64,000 nt of DNA from Clytia hemisphaerica (Eukaryota; Cnidaria; Hydrozoa; Leptothecata; Clytiidae): positions 3,907,996-3,971,995 of the forward strand of contig CACVBU010000050.1 of assembly GCA_902728285.1 (NCBI GenBank). The letters run 5' to 3'. The translations under genes were made by a program, and so were the position numbers. Under the pieces are notes generated by a model. That model was not told the origin of the DNA, made no database searches, and saw only the letters and a program-made list of their open reading frames with translations. Positions 10,762 to 21,845 of the stretch are shown piece after piece. Within the stretch, counting starts at the first letter, position 1, and every line of letters starts with the position of its first letter.

Positions 10762-13700
10762 ATGAGTAACATACGTCCTGAAGAAAAATGCATCAAAACA
10801 TTAGACGAAAAATTAGAAATGGACCAACTTTTAAAACTCTTTACTATCTTTCCAACAGAAGAGGATTTATTATACGAAGCTTTAGAAGAACATCAAAAGA
10901 TTTTCGAAGGTTTAAGATACAGAGCGATCATCTCTGATGAGCAATATGAATCTCTATTACCATATTCTCGACTAACTGATTTCTCGCAATTCGATTACCA
11001 TGTTTTACACTTGCTTATCTACAAGTTTACTGATTTAAAGAAGCCAGAAACAGGTTGGGAAAGTGAGCCTTTAGATGAGGACCAATCAGAATCGGCGTGT
11101 TATGTACGTGTTTATCTAGCACGGAAAGCGATCAGTTTAATCAAACCACCCGTCTCGTACGCTGTATATCATGGAATTTTTAATTACGCTCGGCAACCGT
11201 TGCTAGATCTTGGTAATGAAAAACGATCATTGACATGTTTAAGTGTTCCAAAAAGATTTGGAGCTACGCAGCCTCATCAACATTACGTTGGCCGTAAGGA
11301 CGAGATAGCAGAGATTGACGATTATCTACATAAACCAGTAACGCCGGATGCGCCACGTAAAGCCGTCATCGTTCACGGCCCGAACGGTATCGGAAAACGT
11401 GAGCTGGTAAGGATGTATATCCGGTTAAAGGGATATCGGTACGGAGATAATATCATTTGGTTAGATTCCTCTACGAATTATAATTTACAGAAATCTATAA
11501 GAACTCTTTGTCAAACTTTGAGTTTATCAATAGCTGACGCACATGGTGACGTAATGGATTCCGTTGCACTAATGGAAAGCGTTCACGAATATTTTTTGAA
11601 CTCAACTGTTTTATTTATCTTTGAGAACGTGCAGTCAATGAAACAAATTGCAAGTTTGATATCCAGTAATGAACTCTCATATACTATCATAACGACTACT
11701 AAGATATTTTGCGCCCGGCGTTTTAACCATACGTCCGTTAGCAAACTACCGTTAACAACAGCTGAGGACTACCTTAAACGTGCATTACCGATTGGCGATC
11801 CTTTCCAAACAGTAAGTCTTCGAAAACATCTAGCAAAATCACTTCGGTTCAATCCATTAGCTTTAAGCTTGGCAACTGCATTCATTACTCATAGTCAGAC
11901 AAGTACCTGGGATTATATTTATGCAGTGAAGACTGTTGTTAAAGAACACATGCCCAGAAGGGTGGTTAACAAGAAAGATCGCATTCTTACTTCCAACTAT
12001 ACAGCATTTTATTTGACATGCAACGCGCTGACTGAGAACTCTTTATCAGTTTTCATACTCAAAATATTATCCTATTTGAATAATTCATCCATCGATGCTA
12101 CTCTGGTTGAAGAGATTTTAAAACATTGTGAGATGCATGCAAATATGAGTAATTTCAACCAAGCTCTGGATTTTCTGGTTAAACTATCTTTGATTCAAAT
12201 CACCGAAGGCTCTGGTAAGGATGAAACGAAACAGATTCTTATCCATTCATCCATACAAGAAGTGAATCGTATTTATCAGATGGAGTATAGTACAAATAAA
12301 CTACGACCTTTTCATTGCATCTTAGATTATATTTTCAAATTCTCCGGCTTTCATCAACAACGTCATCTAGCCTGTGGACAAACATGGTTGGATCATTTAA
12401 TGTATATTTTCGAGGCTAAATCAGTGCATAGTCATTTTCTATTAAAATGCAAGCAAAATCAGGACTTTTTACTTGATGTGTTCTCTTCAAAAGGACTTTG
12501 TCATGATTTGTTACCGATATACAAGAAATTGGAAAACATTTGTGAGAAACGATCGAAGGATCGGTTTAACATTAAAATCATGATTGCTAAATGCTTTCAA
12601 AACCTTGGACAGCTCGGTTTGGCATTATCTGAATTTGAAGATATTGAATATCGATTAATAAAAAACTTCGGTGAAGACGATCCTTTATTGATTGAGACCA
12701 GATTCTTAAAAACCTCTTTAATATACAAACAACAAAGATATACGACTGCTCTTGAGCTGTGTAATGGTATCTTAACACAAATGACAAAGTTGAAAATGGA
12801 CAACCCTGAGTTACGACTTCAGATTCAATATTTAGTTCTGAAATGTAAAAATAAGTCAGGTGAGAAAACAACAAAACTTTCAGAATTGGAGACCATTGAA
12901 AAAGAGAAATCGAATGTTTTTCAAGAAAATCATCCCTGTGTTTTCCGCATACAATATGATATTGGTAAACATCTTTTGAAAGCTGGAGATGTCCCTAAAG
13001 CCATCGCCAAATTCAGAACATTGGAATCAGTGCAATTGAAAATCCTTGGCGAGAAACATAAAAGTGTATTAAAAACAAAGACAAAGTTAAGCGAATGTTT
13101 TAACCGGCTCCACGATTACGAGCAATCTTTACCATACCTCGATTACATTCGAAACAGTCATAAACAACTTTACGGACCCGAACACATTATTTCGTTACAT
13201 TCTGAACGTGATTATGTCGAATGTTTACAAAACACGTGTCGCCACGATGAAGCTTATGATGTGTTATCACGGATTGAAACTGTACAACAGAACCATCATG
13301 GATCCTACAAGATTGACGATATCATATCAACAAAACAGAATGTTGCGAATACGTTACAGGTTATGGGTTACTATCCTGAAGCACTGGATAAATACCAGGA
13401 CATGCTACAGATGCAACGAGCATATTACGAAGACGATACACATCCAGAGATTCTCAAAACTAAACACTCATTTGCAAATTGTATACACGAGCTTGGTTAT
13501 CTAGAAGAAGCTACTAAACTGTTTAAGGAAATCGAACTCGAGCAAATCAAAAAGCTTGGTGAGAATCACCAGGATGTGTTAAGGACGCAGAATAATCTGT
13601 CTGTTTGTCTCATTGATTCATGTCAGGAAAAGAAAGCTTTCAAGGAGTTGAAAGAAGTTGAAGAGAAACAGAAATCCACCTTAACAACGCACCATCCAGA

Positions 13701-14172
13701 GCTCTTAGTAACGCAAACAAACATGGCGGTTTGTTTACACAAGCGACAATATTTTGATCGAGCCTACAAGAAATACCAAGATGTTCTCCATTATCAAAAA
13801 CAGCATTTTGGAGAACGTTCTCTGGTGGTTCTGACATTGAAACATCAAATTGCCATATGCGTACATGACCAAGGGAATTGTATGGAAGCTCTACAAAAAT
13901 ACGATGAAGTTTACAATGCTGTATCAGCATATTTTGGTGCAGACCATCCAGAAACGTTGAGAATTCGTTACAACAGAGCCATTTGTTATTACGATTGCAA
14001 GAAATATAAGAGAGCTTTCCACGAACTGGAATTAGTAGAGGATCTACAGATGGATGTTCTTGGTGAGAACCACCCTGATACTCTACGAACACAAATAAGC
14101 CTTAACATATGTGGTAGGGATGTTAATAATGTCTTGCTGGGTGGACCAGGTAATATGTGCACTATCATTTGA
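10762..14172 (+). CDS. HEPN-like / NB-ARC / TPR protein (NLR-like)
   Basis: Single uninterrupted frame of 1136 codons, start ATG at 10762. Residues about 44-130 resemble the DZIP3-type HEPN domain found in many invertebrate NLR-like proteins (an SDEQYESLLP motif, then FDYHVLHLLIYK, then GWESEP). Residues about 180-430 form an NB-ARC/STAND ATPase with P-loop HGPNGIGKRE (about 204), a weak Walker B VLFIFENVQ (about 282) and FNPLALSLA (about 363) in place of GLPLA. From about 600 to 1120 there are kinesin-light-chain-like TPRs of about 42 residues with LGENHPDTLRTQ-type signatures. The last four residues, CTII, form a CaaX-type prenylation motif. Such proteins are expected to act as cytosolic innate-immune or cell-death switches. 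Odd points are the Arg after the P-loop Lys and the acidic-poor Walker B, so ATP hydrolysis may be weak. Function is inferred from domain order only. Confidence 0.88.
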   Translation: MSNIRPEEKCIKTLDEKLEMDQLLKLFTIFPTEEDLLYEALEEHQKIFEGLRYRAIISDEQYESLLPYSRLTDFSQFDYHVLHLLIYKFTDLKKPETGWESEPLDEDQSESACYVRVYLARKAISLIKPPVSYAVYHGIFNYARQPLLDLGNEKRSLTCLSVPKRFGATQPHQHYVGRKDEIAEIDDYLHKPVTPDAPRKAVIVHGPNGIGKRELVRMYIRLKGYRYGDNIIWLDSSTNYNLQKSIRTLCQTLSLSIADAHGDVMDSVALMESVHEYFLNSTVLFIFENVQSMKQIASLISSNELSYTIITTTKIFCARRFNHTSVSKLPLTTAEDYLKRALPIGDPFQTVSLRKHLAKSLRFNPLALSLATAFITHSQTSTWDYIYAVKTVVKEHMPRRVVNKKDRILTSNYTAFYLTCNALTENSLSVFILKILSYLNNSSIDATLVEEILKHCEMHANMSNFNQALDFLVKLSLIQITEGSGKDETKQILIHSSIQEVNRIYQMEYSTNKLRPFHCILDYIFKFSGFHQQRHLACGQTWLDHLMYIFEAKSVHSHFLLKCKQNQDFLLDVFSSKGLCHDLLPIYKKLENICEKRSKDRFNIKIMIAKCFQNLGQLGLALSEFEDIEYRLIKNFGEDDPLLIETRFLKTSLIYKQQRYTTALELCNGILTQMTKLKMDNPELRLQIQYLVLKCKNKSGEKTTKLSELETIEKEKSNVFQENHPCVFRIQYDIGKHLLKAGDVPKAIAKFRTLESVQLKILGEKHKSVLKTKTKLSECFNRLHDYEQSLPYLDYIRNSHKQLYGPEHIISLHSERDYVECLQNTCRHDEAYDVLSRIETVQQNHHGSYKIDDIISTKQNVANTLQVMGYYPEALDKYQDMLQMQRAYYEDDTHPEILKTKHSFANCIHELGYLEEATKLFKEIELEQIKKLGENHQDVLRTQNNLSVCLIDSCQEKKAFKELKEVEEKQKSTLTTHHPELLVTQTNMAVCLHKRQYFDRAYKKYQDVLHYQKQHFGERSLVVLTLKHQIAICVHDQGNCMEALQKYDEVYNAVSAYFGADHPETLRIRYNRAICYYDCKKYKRAFHELELVEDLQMDVLGENHPDTLRTQISLNICGRDVNNVLLGGPGNMCTII

Positions 14173-14467
14173 GAGAAACTCAGGTACCAAAGGTTCATCC
14201 AACGTCTGTAACGTTTAAAAGACAATTGGTGGCAATTCCCCGTCAATGTAAAGGCCGGCCTCCACTGCATGCGAAATGGGCGACAGTTTTTTTCTTAACC
14301 TTTTTTGCCTGAAAAAAAGATTACGTCAATTTTCAACCGACCAATGACCTTACAAAAACGTTAAAAAGTTTTCGCTCATGTCGCGCGAAAGTGGAGACCA
14401 GCCTTAAGTCTTAAGATTTTGATATTCGACATCTATATATTTTATAAGGCTATAGTTTTCCTTCGGT

Positions 14468-14715
14468 TAAGACCATGTTCACACGTCACTGTTCCATTTC
14501 GCTCCAAAATGATTTTCGTTACGGATGGAGTGTGTACATATTGGTTTCAGAGCAAGAAAACAGAGCAGTTCCGTTCCGATGAAAAAAGTGGAAGCCAAAC
14601 CGTTTCGATCTTTTTGCTTTGTAAACGTCTTCTTTTTTGATGTTTCGAATTCTAACGTTCACACTTGTTTCAGAGCCGTTTCGATACGTCACCGTAACGT
14701 CTGAACATAGTCTAA
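14468..14715. mobile_element. MITE with AGAC(C/T)ATGTTCA termini
   Basis: The left end AGACCATGTTCACACGTCAC and the right end ACGTCTGAACATAGTCT are inverted near-copies. The interior is non-coding with several GTTTCGATC-like motifs. The 14419-14640 ORF runs through it and is not a gene. Confidence 0.6.
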
Positions 14716-14784
14716 TACTCAGCTTGCGGGCTAATGGCGATTACATAAGATTCTCGAAAATTTCCAAGGAGTGCAATTGATTAC

Positions 14785-15012
14785 TCCCATTGTGGGGGGG
14801 CGTACGGGTTTGACGGTGTGACGGTATTAACCCTTTTTTCTATCGGTGTTTCGGTGTTTGAAGAAAAAAGTGACGGTATTTCGGTGTCAAACATGCCATG
14901 CAGTGACAAAATTAAGGATTTTAGCAAATTTTGCTGTCGGTGTTGACGGTAATCCAAGAAATATGCGTCGATATTTCGGTGTCTGCGACCCCCGTACGCC
15001 CCCCTCCCATTG
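14785..15012. mobile_element. hAT-like MITE with 8-bp TSD
   Basis: The insert 14793-15004 has inverted ends built on GGGGGGCGTACGGG and CCCGTACGCCCCCC. It is flanked by TCCCATTG at 14785-14792 and 15005-15012. An 8-bp duplication is typical of hAT elements. The interior repeats TGACGGT and TTTCGGTGT in both halves. Non-coding. Confidence 0.75.
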
Positions 15013-15756
15013 GGGTTAATGATATACACGAAACATCTTCAATCATCAATTTTAAATACTATTTGAAACTACTTGGCAAATTGTGATTTACTGAATTTGA
15101 AATTCTTAAGAGCATTTTTATGGCCGGTTTTGACGAGTTTTACATGTTTTTAAATGAATTTTCCGGATTTTCGCTTTCCAAACATGGCCTACAAATTTTG
15201 TTTTGAGAATAATGGATGATGGTTTTTTTTCAGATCACCTGAGTGGGTTGACACGAGAATCAATTTTAATGGCTTTTACTTTCTGTGCTTTTTTTAAAGT
15301 CTTGCAGAGTTTTTATATAGATTCTCAATAATTTATCAATGCCAAGTCAAACTGTCTTTAATTATTCAATTTCTTTATTATCTTAATGTTTTGAATTGAA
15401 CTTAAAGCCTTTAGTAACAAGAATAAAAAATAAACTACTAGCCTTTTTGCCCTCCCCGAGCTTCGATTTCGAGGAAAATTCCCTACTAAATTATTTTGAA
15501 AATTTTAATTCTTATAAAAAGAACGCAATTTATTATTTATTATTCTTTCAAAATGTTGTGAATTTTGACAGACTTAGTATATACGATATTATATTTTTAG
15601 TACTGAAATTTTGTAATACATTTTGAATTCAAAAATAATATCACGATTTAGAAATTTGAAATGGACAGTATTGTCACAGTAGCGTTCCAGTGGAGGGGGG
15701 GGGTGCCTTAGGAAATGTAAGGTATTGGGATGTACTTTAAGACTCGTGTTTTATCT
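15013..15756. other. AT-rich spacer, no gene seen
   Basis: No credible coding frame. The 76-codon frame at 15396 is AT-driven. A run of nine G lies near 15697. Confidence 0.4.
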
Positions 15757-16033
15757 TTGAAACCATAGTCCTTATAAAAAACACTGGTCTGCACTGGAAG
15801 CTTATTGTTTTAACTTTTTGTGAGCTTTTTCTTTGTTAATTTCAAAAGATAAAAATCGATTTGCTCAGTTTTTGATTACATTACCAAGTCCTCTTGGGAT
15901 TGGTTTAAGATTTAATCACATGATCAAAAAGTGAGCAAAACAAACTAATTTCTCAACACAAGTTCAAGTAAGAAACAATGGAAAGAAACAAAAGTCTTCC
16001 AGACCAGGATTTTTATACGGACTATGTTGAAAC
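15757..16033. mobile_element. MITE with 7-bp TSD TTGAAAC
   Basis: The element 15764-16026 has inverted ends CATAGTCCTTATAAAAAACA and TGTT-side partner ATTTTTATACGGACTATG. It is flanked by TTGAAAC at 15757-15763 and 16027-16033. The inner parts of the inverted repeat continue through ACTGGTCT...CCAGACCAG. Non-coding. Confidence 0.75.
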
Positions 16034-16428
16034 CCATTACACCCATCTATCAGAGACCCTGTCAGATCAACCCTGTAATTGATTTTCCAAAAATAGCGTA
16101 AGGTAAAGCCCCAGTAGAATAATGAGTACTGGTCAGACCACTCACTACAGCAAAGAACAAGACATTTAAACTCTCTGAAATTTCATCATAATTTAGCTTA
16201 TATTTGTGGGTATACATGAACATTTAAAAATTATCAGGAAAATGGTTATCTATCTAAAATATAAAAGGTAAAAGAAGATTAGAACATAAAAAATCTTGAA
16301 ATAAAGTATCAAAAACTTCGAAAAAGATTAAAAGGCAAGTTTCCTCTAACTCAGCCGAAAAATTGAATATAATTATCTAAACATATTTACAAAAGCGAAT
16401 CACTTAAAATCCTAAAATTTTACTTCCT

Positions 16429-19400
16429 TTAAAAGCTTGCATTCTCGGTACGATGGTGGAAAAGAACACCGGTCGAAATATTTTCCATTGAAAGTAAAGG
16501 TTTACGTCGTTGTCGGACTTTCTCCTTTTGACGTTCTAAAGTGTCGATATCTAGATTTTGAGAGTGACAATCTCGACAAGCTGCCATATATTTATCTGCT
16601 CCACCGATAACTTCGATCTGGAAATAAATCAAGAAAAACAATATCATTTCTCAACTTGCTAAAGTGGTAATAGAGGGGTGCACACCAGGCTCGCATTATG
16701 CTTAGCATTCTATTGTTCTTAAAAAATGGCCATATTGTTTAAGAACAATAGAATGCTAAGGTACCAAAATCTGAGCCTGCGTATGCTTATAAACGTTATG
16801 CTTATGGAAAAAAACATGTACTGCTCATTCGTAACTTCGGTTACAATACAAGATTTTTTAAATTTTTTTTTATTTTTATACGCACTGATATTATCCCGTA
16901 ACAGTTATCGTATTATCATATAATACCTATATTACTGTATAACACGTATTATTATATACCTGTAGGCAAAAACAGCCATTGAATAATTCCTGATATACCA
17001 TGGCTATTATATCACGGTAGAATTTTTTTTTCAAATTTTGCTTTCAAAGTTTGAGTTTTTTTGTCGCTCTTTTTGTTATCAAAGAAATTCATTCAAATAA
17101 ATCTATTGTCAATTTCATGAACAAATTTTAGGACTCAAAGTAATTAAGAAAATCATTAAAAAAGAAAAACATTCGAACGTTCGATTATGGGAGTGTTTTA
17201 AGTGAAACGTTTGACTATTGACATAACTAATTTTTTGTTTTTGCCTCTAGGTATATAATAAAACATATATTCAATAGGTTTTCGTTGGTTATTGGATTTA
17301 TTAACCCTCGGTGATGTATATTCAACTCGGCTTCGCCTCGTTGAATATTACATCACCTCGGGTTAATAAATCTCAATAACCAACTTTTACCCATTGAATA
17401 TCTGCTTATTATAAACGACTGCAGTAATGTGAATTACCTTAAGGGAACTTTTTTTGGCGGGAATTAATTTTGGCGGGCAGAAATTTTCCTAAAATTTTTT
17501 AATTTCGGCGGGAACTTATTTTGGCCAATAGTGAATTTTTTAAATTTTGGTGGGAACTAATTTTGGCGAATGACAGCGTAAATATGTTCTCTTTTGCCTT
17601 ATGTTGAGCAATTTTGTGGAATTTCGGGGGTTATTTAGGCAAGGAAACAAAAAAATTTAATTTTGGCGGGAACTTATATTGGCGAGTGAGCAAAATATTT
17701 AATTTTGGCGGGAACTAATTTTGGCGAATTTCGTCTAAATTCGTCAAATCCGTCAAAATTAGTTCCCGCCAAATTAAGTTCCCTTAAGGTAGTGAATGTG
17801 TTTATTTAGAAAAAAAGGAATCTCTCTGACTTACCGTAGTATCACTTATTAGTCGTTTGGTGAAAGATCCTTCGCCATAACAATTCATACAAACTGCACT
17901 CAATTTGACAACACTTTCTGCTAGTGGTACCAATTGTAAAATATTACCAAATGCCTAGAAAAAGAAAAAATTGTTACAATTATGTGTTACTATTTTTTGG
18001 TTTGGACTCGAAAGAAGTCAAAAATATTCACACTCAGCAACTCTTGAATCAACTTATCCAATGGGCTATTCCATTTTTAAACCAGGGGGTCGATTTTCCA
18101 ATAATATTTTGTTCATTGTTCATTTTTCAGTTTATCAAAGCGGGTCATTGTTAGGGCTTCCAGAGTTTCTAGAGGGGTCTCTTCATCAACTGACGTCAAT
18201 AGATGTCTTCTAGCCCATTTCCAAAAAAATTTCAACTTCTAGCGGGTTCTACCCTAGACTTCCAGGGCACAAGTTATTCAAAATTAATAGTGCGGTTAGT
18301 AAAAGTTTGCCAAAACCCCTGTATAATTTTTGTTTAGAATAGCCCAATCACACGCCTAAATTTGCTAATAAACATTTTTTTATAAGAAAAAATGTTCTTA
18401 ACATGTTCTTAATTTCACCATGATGTCAATATTTTTGTTAATTTTCCAAAAAAATCGGGTGTTTTAGAGTCAAGAAAGCCTTAAAATGTTCTTAACTTGC
18501 ACTTAAGAATTCGGTCATTGAAGCCATATGTTCTTATATAGTTTGCTCTTATAAAAAAACATGTATAGTATTTAGAAAATAACTAACCTTTCGTTGAAAA
18601 TCTCCATCTAAAGCAGCTACAATTACCGTCTTTTTCAGCTTAGCCATCTTTTCACAAAATTCGACAACATCAGGGAACTACAAATAAAGGAGGTAGGAAA
18701 GTACGGTGGCAAAGACAGCAATTGCTATAATAGCTACATAATATAACATAACTACTTTGTACTTGCTTGGAACCTTTTGGGAAGAACTTTTGGCGGGAAT
18801 TTAATTTGGCGGATGGCTGAAAAAGTTTTTTCGTAAGGAAATTTAATCTGGTGGATCAGGGAAAATGCTAATTTTGGCGAGAATTTAATTTGGCGGATGA
18901 TGGATTTTTAAATCTGAAATCAGTATGAAAACATCGGACATAAAAAGAGAAGAATTAAATTTGGCGGGAATTTTTAAATTTGGCGGATGGTCGAAAAACC
19001 TTAATTTGGCGGATTTCAGACAAATCCGCCAAATCCGCCAAATTTTCTTTCCGCCAAAGTTTCTTCCTTTAATGTACTTTCTATGAAATTTTCTTACACC
19101 CCTGCCTCAGTGACCTGGTGAGAATGTTATAATTTTCGCAAATAAAGCCCATTGGGAGAGATATCTCTTGTTTTTAAAAGGTAGAAATTATAAATTGTAT
19201 TTTGGAGTATTTTTACGTTTCCCAGTGGGGATGTAGATTTATTATAAATTTTCAGTGGGGATTAATATTCCTATGTGGGAGGATTTCTTGACCAAATTTT
19301 CAAGTGGGTATGGGGTCCCGATGGGCCTATTATCTAGCTTGAATAGTAGCTCGTTCTATACATACCCTAAGCATTATAAGATATACAGGGGAGTCTCCTT

Positions 19401-21845
19401 AACTTAAACACGCAAGAAGTACAGAAATTTGTTCGAGTTAAGGAAATTTCGAATTATTGTTAAGATATTGTTAACTGAGGGACCATGGTTGTTCGAGTTA
19501 AAGGAGAAATTCTAGAGAAAAAGCTTTAGGAAGAGAAGTTATAGCTGGTTATAGAAGTTCAAGTAGACTCCACTATATTCAAAACATTGAAATGACTGAG
19601 ATTCTTACAAATTGGCCTTCATCAACACCAATAACTTCGTATTTCACTGCAATATTAACAACATCTTGTAACCTCGAACAAGAAATTGCCTTGAATGTTT
19701 GTCTGAAAAAATAATATGAAAAGAAATGAAGATATCGAACCCCTTCCGGACACCAAATAATACAGGGAGTAGTCTTGCTCGTTTTCGCCATCTATTTTTC
19801 AAAAATATACTCAAAACTTCAGGCTCTTTCATGTGGTCGAACGGAGATATTTGTATTAAATTTATAAAACCCTTTAGTACTTGACTTCAGCAGTACACAA
19901 ATTTAAAAACCAATTATAGAATCTGAAAGCTCTCGATAAACTATGTAGAAGACTTTTAAGCGAGTATGGTCGATTTCTGTACCGAACGGGAGTTATTTGA
20001 TTTGGCCTAAAATGAGTTTAAATTTCTATAAAAATTGGGCCCTTGGGCTCTAGCCTAGGTTTTCAATAAATGGGTCTAAAAATAAAGGGGGATCCTTAAA
20101 TTTTTTTTTTCCTGGGCCGCCCTTCTAATATCAATCCATAGGGTATCATGTATGTCTGTCCAAATTTGGTGCTTTGTTCCAATTTTGCACGTTTTTGATG
20201 TTTTTTGTTATGAACCAGGCCTACTATGTACCTTATCGGCCCTTTTTACGCCGGCCCTAATTGAACGCCGGCCCCTTTTACGCCAAAGCCTAATTTTGGG
20301 CTTACACCAATTAGGGCCGTAAATAACGCCAAAACTTGTAAAAATCGCTATTCAGGCTTCAAAACCGTAATTATTAACTAAAATTTACATTAAAATGTTA
20401 TCTTTCAGTATTAAACTGTTGAAAATTCCATTGAAAATCATTTACTTTCGTAAAGTTTTGTATATAGAGTAAAAAATGGATAGTTTTCATCCTTTAATCA
20501 TGCCTAAAATCCTTTAAATTGTGTAAGAATGGTCAAAAATTAACGCCGCTTTAGGTAAAAATTGCAAGATTTTGGCCCATTTTACGCCGGCCTTTTTAAC
20601 ACCGGCCCTTATTACGCCACGAGCCCAAAAATAACGCCAATAAGGGCCGGCGTAAAAAGGGCCGATAACGTAAATCCTTTTGGCTTAACGTAGTGTAGTC
20701 TTTATTATGTAATGTAGTGTTTTAGAAATGTAAATGTTCGAGTGAAAAAAACACAAACCTGTCATGTGTAGCAACGCCATCATCGCTGTATCGTTTGTCA
20801 TGTTCGTATTTGATCACCAAGCATGAATAAGCCGCTACTTCATACCGTTTTATCCTACGTAGCAGTTCAGTTCTAAAAATGATATGAAGGACAGTGTAAA
20901 GGCCGTTCTCCACTTGCGCGCGCTGCGATTGCATCTCTTGGCTTTAATCCTTTTTACTTGGAAAAAAGATTACGTCATAAAAATGTAGCGCGGGCTCGAA
21001 AAAAAAAGTTGAACACATTTCAACGGCGAAATATGTCGTTCTTTGATAATTATGGTTAGGGTTTGTCGTTCCTTTTGTCGCTTTTTAATAGTTATTTGTC
21101 GTTCTTTTTAGATGGTCTGGAAACGTTAGATGAGCAGTCTCCTACCACCCTCTAACAAAACATTGTGTGACATTAGATGGGGTATGTGGAAAAAGTAAAG
21201 GCATAAATAAAATATCTTACGTTTTGCCCGAGAACATTGGCCCAAAGATAACCTACAAAATTAAAACAAACCTTTCAAAGCATCAAGCATCATATTAAAT
21301 CGATATTTGGATCTATGTTAATGAATGGAGCACTCTTTCATCAGAGAACCTTTATAAGTAATACCTTATAATCAAAATGGTGAATATTAAGCAACGTTCA
21401 AAATAGTAGTACATTACAGTTCGTTGATTTCACTCAAAATTTCTTATCAACAATAGGCTGTTCCATTAAATTCCCATACAGGGGTGGAAGAATCTTTTCA
21501 AGATAAAAAAGTGATTCTTAGAAGATTGTGGATACCCAGCTGGAAAATTGCAAAATTTGAAAAAGAACCGTTGGGAAAAATCTGTTTATACCTTGTGTGA
21601 GGGTGGACGAACTAAAATCAGTCTTTTACCCCCTCGAAAAATGAAAAAATATTCCTTTATACCCCTTGGAAATGTTCGACTTAAAATGGAATGGCCAAAT
21701 AACACAGGTTATTGAAGATTCCTCCCCTATGTAAGATACCTAGTAGCCCAAAAGTTTGTATACAAAATTTCACCTGAAGTTGTCCTTTATTTTGATGTGG
21801 CGCTGCTGATCGAAATCCATTTAATGATGCTGGTGTGATATTCAT
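16429..21845 (-). CDS. TK1: Cytosolic thymidine kinase (TK1), 7 exons
   Basis: Minus-strand exons: 21845-21774, 21252-21221, 20872-20759, 19702-19609, 18677-18588, 17954-17835 and 16617-16429. All have GT/AG borders and phases that join, giving 236 residues against 234 in human TK1. The enzyme phosphorylates thymidine to dTMP in the pyrimidine salvage pathway. Signatures in order: [11 protein letters not shown] (Walker A), [42 protein letters not shown] (catalytic Glu), [43 protein letters not shown], the zinc-lasso cysteines CMNC and CRDC, and VIGGADKY. The ATG at 21845 is preferred because its exon ends in GQLQ, in phase with VIFGP, as in other TK1 proteins. The C-terminal tail has no KEN box, so APC/C-Cdh1 degradation as in vertebrates is not evident. 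Introns carry several MITEs. Confidence 0.96.
16701..16760. repeat. Perfect 20-bp hairpin in TK1 intron 6
   Basis: CTTAGCATTCTATTGTTCTT at 16701-16720 is exactly reverse-complemented at 16741-16760, with a 20-nt loop. The rest of any mobile element is not obvious, so this may be a very short foldback. Confidence 0.85.
17254..17413. mobile_element. Foldback element with GC-rich loop (TK1 intron 6)
   Basis: Arms of about 70-80 bp are near-perfect inverse copies, for example ATTTATTAACCCTCGGTGATG against CATCACC...GGGTTAATAAAT. The centre is TCGGCTTCGCCTCG. The outer ends TATAATAA/TTATTATA also pair. Non-coding. In RNA this would fold into a long hairpin. Confidence 0.85.
17435..17791. mobile_element. 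MITE with TACCTTAAGGGAACTT termini and 6-bp TSD (TK1 intron 6)
   Basis: The ends TACCTTAAGGGAACTT and AAGTTCCCTTAAGGTA are exact inverses. The flanks are GTGAAT on both sides. The interior has at least five TTTTGGCGGGAA modules, which read inverted (TTCCCGCCAAA) near the right end. Non-coding. Confidence 0.85.
18779..19067. mobile_element. MITE with GGAAGAACTTTTGGCGG ends (TK1 intron 4)
   Basis: The left end GGGAAGAACTTTTGGCGGGA pairs with the right end CCGCCAAAGTTTCTTCC. The interior is filled with AATTTGGCGGAT modules. It shares the TTGGCGGGAA core with the element at 17435 but has different outer ends, so the two are probably related families. Confidence 0.7.
20229..20672. mobile_element. 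MITE with TACCTTATCGGCCC ends (TK1 intron 3)
   Basis: The left end TACCTTATCGGCCCTTTTTA matches the right end inversely, except for one base in the first few. The interior repeats CGCCGGCCC and TTAGGGCC motifs in both orientations. Non-coding, with no target duplication found. Confidence 0.75.

Noticed and set aside
12587-14270. Minus-strand and out-of-frame ORFs within the NLR-like gene
   Set aside because: Shadows of the long plus-strand coding frame, with no recognisable domain.
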